Origin: Spirochaeta lutea
GTDB lineage: Bacteria; Spirochaetota; Spirochaetia; DSM-27196; Salinispiraceae
DNA: 64,000 nt
Direction: 5' to 3'
Assembly: GCF_000758165.1 (NCBI RefSeq)
Contig: NZ_JNUP01000072.1
Span: 226,496-290,495 of the forward strand
Shown here: positions 59,013 to 64,000 of the stretch, one piece after another
How positions within the stretch are numbered: position 1 is the stretch's first letter
Layout of the letters: every line of letters starts with the position of its first letter
Notes under the pieces: generated by a model
What the model was told of the DNA's origin: nothing
Database searches by the model: none
The model's input: the letters and a program-made list of their open reading frames with translations, nothing else
Position numbers and translations under genes: made by a program

Positions 59013-59960
59013 TCACCTCCCTCCTGCCTGGGTTGATGGCCCGGGTTTTCGGTTCAACCCAAAATCCGGCCGGATGAAGGGTTCGTCAATGGTTTCTGAG
59101 GTCAGGATGGCATACTTCTGAGGGTACCGGTAGGCATTGCCATGAACCTCGTGTTTTCGGTAGTCCCGAAGCTCCTTAAGGGGAAAGGCAGCCATGTAAA
59201 TCCCTTCGGATTCTCCGGCCTCCACCACTAGGGTATCCCGGGATCCCGGTTCCCCAGGCCGGTATGCGATGCCGTCGAAGGCGGATGAATGGCCGTTGCA
59301 GTCCGGCTGCCCCGCAGGATAGTTAACCGTGGCGATCCCCACCATATTCTCAAAGGCCCGCGCCCGGAGTTGGGAGAGCCGGTTAATTTCCATGGGGCAG
59401 GCATTGGGAACCAGAATCAGTTCGGCGCCCTTCAGCATGAGAATCCGCGCGCTCTCGGGAAACTCCCGGTCGTAACAGATCATGGCGCCAATCTTCACCG
59501 GTCCCCTGGCAGTATCCAGCTCCGCAACGTAAAAATCATCCCCGGGAGATAGCCGGCACTCGTCCCCGAAATCGCAGGTATGCACCTTGGCGTAGGATAG
59601 GACCATCCGTCCGAAGCGATCGAATAGGCAGAGGGTATTTCTCGGAAGGGGTTCGTGTTTCTCCAGAAGGGTAATACCGATGGCCATGTCCAATTCCCGG
59701 GCAAGGGTCCCGAACCGGGTTACAAAGGGACTGCCGGTTTCAATGGCGCTCTGTTTCAAGGCCTGGAAATCTTCCGGAATCCGGTATCCCACACTCCACA
59801 TTTCCGGAAACAGGGCGATATCGGCGCCCTGCTCCTTGGCCCGCCGGCACGCCTCTATTCCCTTCTGCAGATTGCCCTCCAGAGTCTGCTCGGGTAGAAT
59901 CTGCAGGAGCGCGATGTTCATAGTTTCGCCGGGTTCTGTAGACGTTGACTTGGTGTTCAT
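59013..59960 (-). CDS. Carbon-nitrogen hydrolase (nitrilase superfamily)
   Basis: A 315-aa amidase-type enzyme with the Glu-Lys-Cys triad E53 (FPEMW), K125 (YAKVHTCDF) and C162 (ICYDREFPE), in the order of the superfamily. N-carbamoylputrescine amidase and omega-amidase relatives are possible. The start at 59960 follows GGAGGTCG; an internal ATG at residue 14 lacks a site. It begins 21 bp after the deacetylase stop. Confidence 0.88.
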   Translation of the reverse strand: MNTKSTSTEPGETMNIALLQILPEQTLEGNLQKGIEACRRAKEQGADIALFPEMWSVGYRIPEDFQALKQSAIETGSPFVTRFGTLARELDMAIGITLLEKHEPLPRNTLCLFDRFGRMVLSYAKVHTCDFGDECRLSPGDDFYVAELDTARGPVKIGAMICYDREFPESARILMLKGAELILVPNACPMEINRLSQLRARAFENMVGIATVNYPAGQPDCNGHSSAFDGIAYRPGEPGSRDTLVVEAGESEGIYMAAFPLKELRDYRKHEVHGNAYRYPQKYAILTSETIDEPFIRPDFGLNRKPGPSTQAGGR

Positions 59961-59981
59961 GGTTTTCGACCTCCGATCTTA

Positions 59982-60689
59982 TTATTCCCTGTAATCCAAC
60001 CTGACAAACCGAAACCCCCGTTCCCGCAGTCCCAGTATAATCAACTCCACGGACTCAACGAACTCCTGGGCATCAGAATCCTTACCATCATGCAGATAGA
60101 TAATCGATCCGGGCCGGGTATTCTCGATCACCTCCCTGGCTACGTTCTGGGCATCATAGGGGGAATGATACTCCGACGGCGGATCATAGCTACCGGTAAC
60201 GAGCACCTTATCCATAGAGCGCAGGACCCATGGCAGAACCACGAATTTCGAGGTATAGGGCGGCCGGAAAAACCTGACCTCCCTCTGCCCCAAGGATTTG
60301 ATCAACCCGTCGGTTTTAACAATCTGATCTCTGACAAAAGACGGCGATCGAAACATGAGCCGCGGGTGATCGTAGGAATGGTTCCCGATCAAATGCCCCT
60401 CTTCGTACACCGCCCGGGCAATCTCCGGGTGCTGTTCAATATTCTTTCCCAGCATGAAGAATGTTGCTTGTATTCCATGGTGATTCAACAGCCCGAGCAA
60501 CCCAGGCGTCCGTTCTTTACCCGGCCCGTCGTCGAAGGTCAGGGCGACCACCCTCTCATCCCCCGGGATGGTATGAAGAGGCCTCACAAACAGGGCATTC
60601 TGCCACGGACGGCTGTACAGGAACGCGGCACCTCCCAACAGTAAAAGGAGGATCAAGAATAGCGATATACATTGAAGGACTTTTTTCAT
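59982..60689 (-). CDS. Polysaccharide deacetylase (NodB domain)
   Basis: A 235-aa exported or membrane-anchored enzyme: N-terminal signal/anchor ISLFLILLLLLGGAAFLYS, then a NodB domain with metal motifs LTFDDGPG (catalytic DD) and HSYDHPRL (H..H). It probably removes acetyl groups from chitin, peptidoglycan or a surface polysaccharide. Confidence 0.88.
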   Translation of the reverse strand: MKKVLQCISLFLILLLLLGGAAFLYSRPWQNALFVRPLHTIPGDERVVALTFDDGPGKERTPGLLGLLNHHGIQATFFMLGKNIEQHPEIARAVYEEGHLIGNHSYDHPRLMFRSPSFVRDQIVKTDGLIKSLGQREVRFFRPPYTSKFVVLPWVLRSMDKVLVTGSYDPPSEYHSPYDAQNVAREVIENTRPGSIIYLHDGKDSDAQEFVESVELIILGLRERGFRFVRLDYRE

Positions 60690-60750
60690 TCCCCCTCCCT
60701 ACTGATCAGTATTGTCCACTTTGGAATGTTCGTTCTGCTTCCTCAAAATT

Positions 60751-61764
60751 CTAACTACCCGGGTTATGCATTATTTCCGACATGCTCCAATTATAGCCCT
60801 CAAAATCTACGGTGTTTGTAAACTGTACGACCACAGCGTCGATATCGGGATGATAGTTGGCAATGGTCTGGTACCCCGGTATCAAGCCGGTGTGCCCGTA
60901 CTCATAGATAGAAGGGTAGATATTCTGTTCTGTTGCGTCGCGGAAGACAGAGCCATCGTTGAGTGCGCGGATGAACTTGCTTAGGTCTTCCGCGGTTGCC
61001 AGGATGGAACCGTTGTTAACGGTTTTCAAATCGGCATCATAGCCCACATAATACCCGCTCATGACGTCCTCCATGTCCACTTCGGTAATAGATCCAAAGG
61101 TTCGAGTCAAATTCAGGGGCTCGAGAATCGCTTCACGAATGTATTGAAAATGATCGTACCCGAGAACGCGGTCCATTATTTTGCCGAGTAAGAGGTAGTT
61201 CGTATTGGAATAGGCGTAGCGCTCGTCGGGCTTAAAATCCGCAGGCAGGTTCAGTACAAGGGCGAGTTGTTCATCCGCCGTCTCTTTCGGATTAACCCAA
61301 TACATGGAGGTGTCGGTATAGTTTGGAATCCCGCTCCTATGGGTTACCAGCATGTTCACGGTGATGGTGCCGGCATGCTCGATTCTACCGATCAGTTCAG
61401 GTAGGTAATCTCCCAAGGTTTTTTCTAAGGACAATGATCCATCCCGGACCAATTTTGCAATCCCAACGGCCGTGTACAGTTTTCCGACACTGGCGATTTT
61501 AAATAGGGCATCCGGGTCAGCCGGGGTTTTACGCACTCTGTTCTTGTAGCCGGAAGTATAGGTTTCGAAGTGATTCCCATGGTACTGCACCCCCACAACG
61601 ATTCCGTCAAACCCGTAATCCCCGGCCCTATCAACCTGCTCCTGAATGGTTTTCGGCAGCGGCTGAATCCACGCGGTTACCATGGGCCATGGAACGAAAA
61701 CCAAGGAGATGAGCGTCCCCAAGAATAAGCCGATTCTAATGATGATTTTTATTTTACGATTCAT
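60751..61764 (-). CDS. Serine beta-lactamase-like protein
   Basis: A 337-aa penicillin-binding-fold hydrolase with an N-terminal anchor (IRIGLFLGTLISLVFVPWPMV). Catalytic motifs: S92-V-G-K95 (ASVGK), Y185-S-N187 (YSNTN) and HTGLIPGY. It could be a carboxypeptidase, esterase or class C-like enzyme. The ATG at 61764 overlaps the GFA stop by 11 bp. Confidence 0.85.
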   Translation of the reverse strand: MNRKIKIIIRIGLFLGTLISLVFVPWPMVTAWIQPLPKTIQEQVDRAGDYGFDGIVVGVQYHGNHFETYTSGYKNRVRKTPADPDALFKIASVGKLYTAVGIAKLVRDGSLSLEKTLGDYLPELIGRIEHAGTITVNMLVTHRSGIPNYTDTSMYWVNPKETADEQLALVLNLPADFKPDERYAYSNTNYLLLGKIMDRVLGYDHFQYIREAILEPLNLTRTFGSITEVDMEDVMSGYYVGYDADLKTVNNGSILATAEDLSKFIRALNDGSVFRDATEQNIYPSIYEYGHTGLIPGYQTIANYHPDIDAVVVQFTNTVDFEGYNWSMSEIMHNPGS

Positions 61765-62173
61765 CGGTGCCTTCGTTCGGCAGGGCATCATACTGAGGGC
61801 TCTTCTCAAGATTATGATCCCAGGTAGCTCTTTCTTGTAGGTAGATATGCCCGGTAGGAATCATTTCGAGCTCCGTATCCAGACTTCCTGCAGGTACAAC
61901 CAGCAAGCTTCCATCCATTTGGAGATTAGGCAGCGCCGAGCTGCAGTCGGGGCAGAAGCTCTTAATATGACCGGAGTTATTATGGTTATAGGTTATGACT
62001 CTTTCCGCCCCCTTCAGCCATTCCAGGTGTGCTTTTGTTGAAAACAGATTTGCCGCATGAGCCGAACCGGTATCCTTCCGGCAGGATGCGCAGTGGCAGA
62101 GAAAGAACTGTTCAAACTCCCCAGTTACCTCGTAGGTTATGCTTCCGCAAAGACACGAGCCTTGATGTTTCAT
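61754..62173 (-). CDS. GFA-family glutathione-dependent formaldehyde-activating-like protein
   Basis: A 139-aa zinc protein of the GFA/CENP-V fold: CLCGSITYE, CHCASCRKDTG and FCPDCSSALP supply the cysteines. Most members are of unknown function; formaldehyde activation is proven only for a few. GGAGGCAAC precedes the ATG at 62173. Confidence 0.88.
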   Translation of the reverse strand: MKHQGSCLCGSITYEVTGEFEQFFLCHCASCRKDTGSAHAANLFSTKAHLEWLKGAERVITYNHNNSGHIKSFCPDCSSALPNLQMDGSLLVVPAGSLDTELEMIPTGHIYLQERATWDHNLEKSPQYDALPNEGTDES

Positions 62174-62218
62174 GTTGCCTCCAATCCAAGCTATCAGTGT
62201 AGCAGGGTTTTCTTTTTG

Positions 62219-62324
62219 TAGTGTGCAAAAGGTTGTAACATTCCCCATTTGCGACGCTATCTCTGGGGCCTGTACCCGGGCAACCCCGCTATATCTGGTG
62301 TAGTTTACAACCTTTTGCGCACTA
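62219..62324. repeat. Palindromic element, complete copy with 20-bp terminal inverted repeats
   Basis: A 106-bp element. The ends are TAGTGTGCAAAAGGTTGTAA and (reverse complement of the right end) TAGTGCGCAAAAGGTTGTAA, 19 of 20 identical. TA flanks both ends. The interior is GC-rich and not coding. It resembles a MITE or ERIC-type intergenic repeat; a TA target duplication would fit IS630/mariner-type transposition. Confidence 0.8.
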
Positions 62325-62447
62325 TATTTTCAGTTCAGTCCTCCCGAATCAAATTCCTGAATACCCGTACCCCCTTCACCGTCCCATGGTAAAGGTTACG
62401 TAAACCACTGGTATGACATTACTGGAAGGGTGTACAGGAATGGGCAA

Positions 62448-62476
62448 TTGACAAATTATAAGTGCTGGATGATTAT
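62448..62476 (+). promoter_or_regulatory. Promoter of EIIA-CBS gene, leaderless-like
   Basis: TTGACA (62448-62453), a 17-nt spacer and GATTAT (62471-62476), then 5 nt to the ATG at 62482. No ribosome-binding site in the gap. The -10 is only four of six matches. Confidence 0.4.
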
Positions 62477-62481
62477 AAGCC

Positions 62482-63375
62482 ATGAAATTACTGAGTTTGC
62501 TAGATGACCGGCTTGTACTCTGGAAAGCCAAAACAACCACCCTAGATAGTATGGTTGAGCACATGCTGGACAAACTGTATCAGTATGAGGATGTAAGCGC
62601 TTCTCGAAAGCAAGTAACCGAACTTCTGAATGCACGAAAGGCCCTTGGGGGGATGGTCTTTGAAACCGGCCTGGCAATTCCTCATGCGAGGATTCCAGGT
62701 CTCAGGGATTTGTGGATCCTTCCCGGGGTACCTGCGGAACCATTTTGGGAGAATGAGGTTGAGGTTAGGCTGGTCGTGCTCTTCCTTGTGCCGGCTGAGG
62801 TTTCTGAATACTACCTCCCGGTTCTTTCGTATCTTACCCGGTTGTCCCGGGATAACGATGTCTTTTCCCAGTGGATCGGACAGCCCACCAGAGATGCATT
62901 TATTGACTACACCCAAAAATTCCAGCTCAAAACGAGCTTGGAGGTTCGGGACATCATGAGCCCGGAGGTTATTTCGGTTAATCCAGAAATGAAGCTACGG
63001 GAAGTAGCTGATTTACTATATAAGTACTCCATCAGCTATCTGCCAGTCCTGGACAAAGATGGCAGGCTGGTAGGTGAAATAACCCTTCACGATATAATTC
63101 GGGTGGGCTTGCCAAATTATGCGTTTTTGGTGGGTGATCTCGGTTTTATGCAATCCTTTGAACCCTTTGAGCACCTAATCAAAAACGAAGATTCGATTCT
63201 GGTGGCTGATACGATGGCAAAACCGGGACCACATCTCGCACCCGACGAGAAGATATTTGAAGCGGCTCTCGAGTTTGCTAAGACGAACCGACGTCAGATA
63301 CCTGTCTTAGAAAATAAGACACTTGTAGGGGTACTTAGCATTACTGATCTCCTAAAAAAGGTAATTCGCGCATGA
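62482..63375 (+). CDS. PTS EIIA (fructose/Ntr type) fused to CBS domains
   Basis: A 297-aa cytoplasmic protein. Residues about 1-150 are an EIIA-fru domain with phosphorylation site H68 (GLAIPHARI). Residues about 155-297 are two CBS domains (VRDIMSPEVISVNPEMKLREVADLLYKYSISYLPVLDKDG, NRRQIPVLENKTLVGVLSITDLL) that bind adenine nucleotides. There is no EIIB or EIIC. The stop overlaps the next gene by 4 bp, so this probably is a regulator of that permease. The -10 box GATTAT lies 5 nt before the ATG. Confidence 0.9.
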   Translation: MKLLSLLDDRLVLWKAKTTTLDSMVEHMLDKLYQYEDVSASRKQVTELLNARKALGGMVFETGLAIPHARIPGLRDLWILPGVPAEPFWENEVEVRLVVLFLVPAEVSEYYLPVLSYLTRLSRDNDVFSQWIGQPTRDAFIDYTQKFQLKTSLEVRDIMSPEVISVNPEMKLREVADLLYKYSISYLPVLDKDGRLVGEITLHDIIRVGLPNYAFLVGDLGFMQSFEPFEHLIKNEDSILVADTMAKPGPHLAPDEKIFEAALEFAKTNRRQIPVLENKTLVGVLSITDLLKKVIRA

Positions 63376-64000
63376 CCCCGGTAATGATAGCAGCTGTAGT
63401 ACTCTTTGTATTATCCTTCCTGGTCATAAGTACTGAACTCATTAATAAGACCCTAGCCGCACTGTTGGGCGGCGGAATATTTATCATCTTAGGCCTCGTA
63501 CATCAGCATGAAGCCTTTATGGCCGTGGATTGGAATGTCATATTTCTGTTAGTGGGCATGATGATTATCGTTGGAATCACCAAACATACCGGCGTTTTTC
63601 AATACCTGGCGATACGGGCAGCAAAGGCCGTACACGGTCGCCCCCTACCCTTACTTATCGTGCTTTCCCTCATAACCGCAGTGCTTTCGGCACTGCTGGA
63701 CAATGTTACCACGGTGCTTATAATTACCCCGGTCAGCATATTAATCGCAGTTGAGTTGGGCATAAGCCCCTTACCCTTTGTAGTGTCCTCCGCAATTGCA
63801 TCAAATATCGGCGGAACAGCAACCCTTATCGGAGATCCACCAAACATACTTATCGGTAGTGCTGCTGGGCTGAGTTTTGTCGATTTTATCGTAAACCTGG
63901 GACCGGTGGTTCTGATTTCACTCCTTGCTAGCTCTATAGCGTTCTGGTTTTTTTTCAGAAAACAATTAGTAGTTAGCAACGAACGTCGTGCAAGAATCAT
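63372..64000 (+). CDS. ArsB/NhaD-type ion permease, 5' part
   Basis: The frame is open from the ATG at 63372 to the window end (209 codons). It encodes at least six membrane helices and the conserved LLDNVTTVLIITPVSILIA, SNIGGTATLIGDPPNILIGSAAGLSF of SLC13/ArsB/NhaD permeases. This group transports arsenite, sodium/proton or dicarboxylates; the subtype is not decided. It overlaps the EIIA-CBS gene by 4 bp (ATGA). It continues beyond the window. Confidence 0.88.
   Translation, partial: MTPVMIAAVVLFVLSFLVISTELINKTLAALLGGGIFIILGLVHQHEAFMAVDWNVIFLLVGMMIIVGITKHTGVFQYLAIRAAKAVHGRPLPLLIVLSLITAVLSALLDNVTTVLIITPVSILIAVELGISPLPFVVSSAIASNIGGTATLIGDPPNILIGSAAGLSFVDFIVNLGPVVLISLLASSIAFWFFFRKQLVVSNERRARI

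Noticed and set aside
54478-62324. The palindromic elements as integron attC sites in a cassette array
   Set aside because: Gene content is cassette-like, but the element ends do not carry the GTTRRRY/RYYYAAC core pairs, several genes overlap or face each other, and no integrase is seen.
1-64000. CRISPR array or prophage
   Set aside because: No set of evenly spaced identical repeats and no Cas, integrase, capsid or tail genes were recognised.

Overview
This window looks like the chromosome of a free-living, carbohydrate-using spirochaete (Spirochaetales, Spirochaeta-like). That is an inference from moderately high GC, sugar-binding proteins whose signal peptides end in motifs such as FASGGAEG and AGGDSEA, many CUT1 sugar importers, a TrkH/TrkA pair and an EIIA-CBS regulator. 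No rRNA or tRNA gene was seen, so the taxon is not proven.

Layout. 0.2-2.6 kb: MocR-type regulator, a small lipoprotein and a gene remnant. 2.6-10.9 kb: sugar-utilisation locus 1 (binding protein, two permeases, GH13, GH130, DUF1861) with a divergent LacI regulator and palindromic operators just downstream of a consensus promoter. 10.9-16.2 kb: a gene broken by an in-frame TAG, a divergent flavodoxin-fold oxidoreductase/TetR pair, monomeric NADP isocitrate dehydrogenase and a Big2 lipoprotein. 16.3-22.7 kb: TrmO, an E2-fold acyltransferase/histidine kinase/MEDS operon, an MFS carrier with a repetitive N-terminus, Rnk and a LuxR regulator. 22.8-25.1 kb: TrkA, TrkH and a TrkH C-terminal remnant. 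25.2-33.7 kb: quinone oxidoreductase, TylF-type methyltransferase, TPR protein, fumarase, two adjacent malate-dehydrogenase-family genes (one without the catalytic residues), ACT protein and SDR. 33.9-38.8 kb: DUF2975/HTH/serine-hydrolase operon, GNAT-thioesterase fusion, and a CDF metal exporter preceded by what I read as a NiCo (czcD) riboswitch with an intrinsic terminator. 39.2-48.5 kb: sugar-utilisation locus 2 (ROK repressor, two permeases, binding protein, two GH31 enzymes). 48.5-62.2 kb: an island of small accessory genes (glyoxalase-fold, GNATs, DinB, DUF1801, DUF5946, DUF3795, GrpB, DUF4180, Imm5-like, AraC, nitrilase, deacetylase, serine hydrolase, GFA). 62.4-64 kb: EIIA-CBS regulator and the start of an ArsB/NhaD-type permease.

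The main unexplained signals are as follows. (1) A family of about 105-bp imperfect-palindrome elements ends in TAGTGCGCAAAAGG-like terminal repeats; full or partial copies occur in at least nine intergenic places, mostly in the 50-62 kb island. (2) A recurring promoter layout places a -10 box exactly 6 nt before the ATG with no Shine-Dalgarno sequence, implying leaderless mRNAs for several regulators and enzymes. (3) A catalytically dead malate dehydrogenase paralogue sits directly upstream of the active one. (4) The octamer GGTGATTC is strongly over-represented. (5) Low-complexity Pro/Ala/Gly inserts recur in unrelated proteins. All counts and alignments were made by eye.
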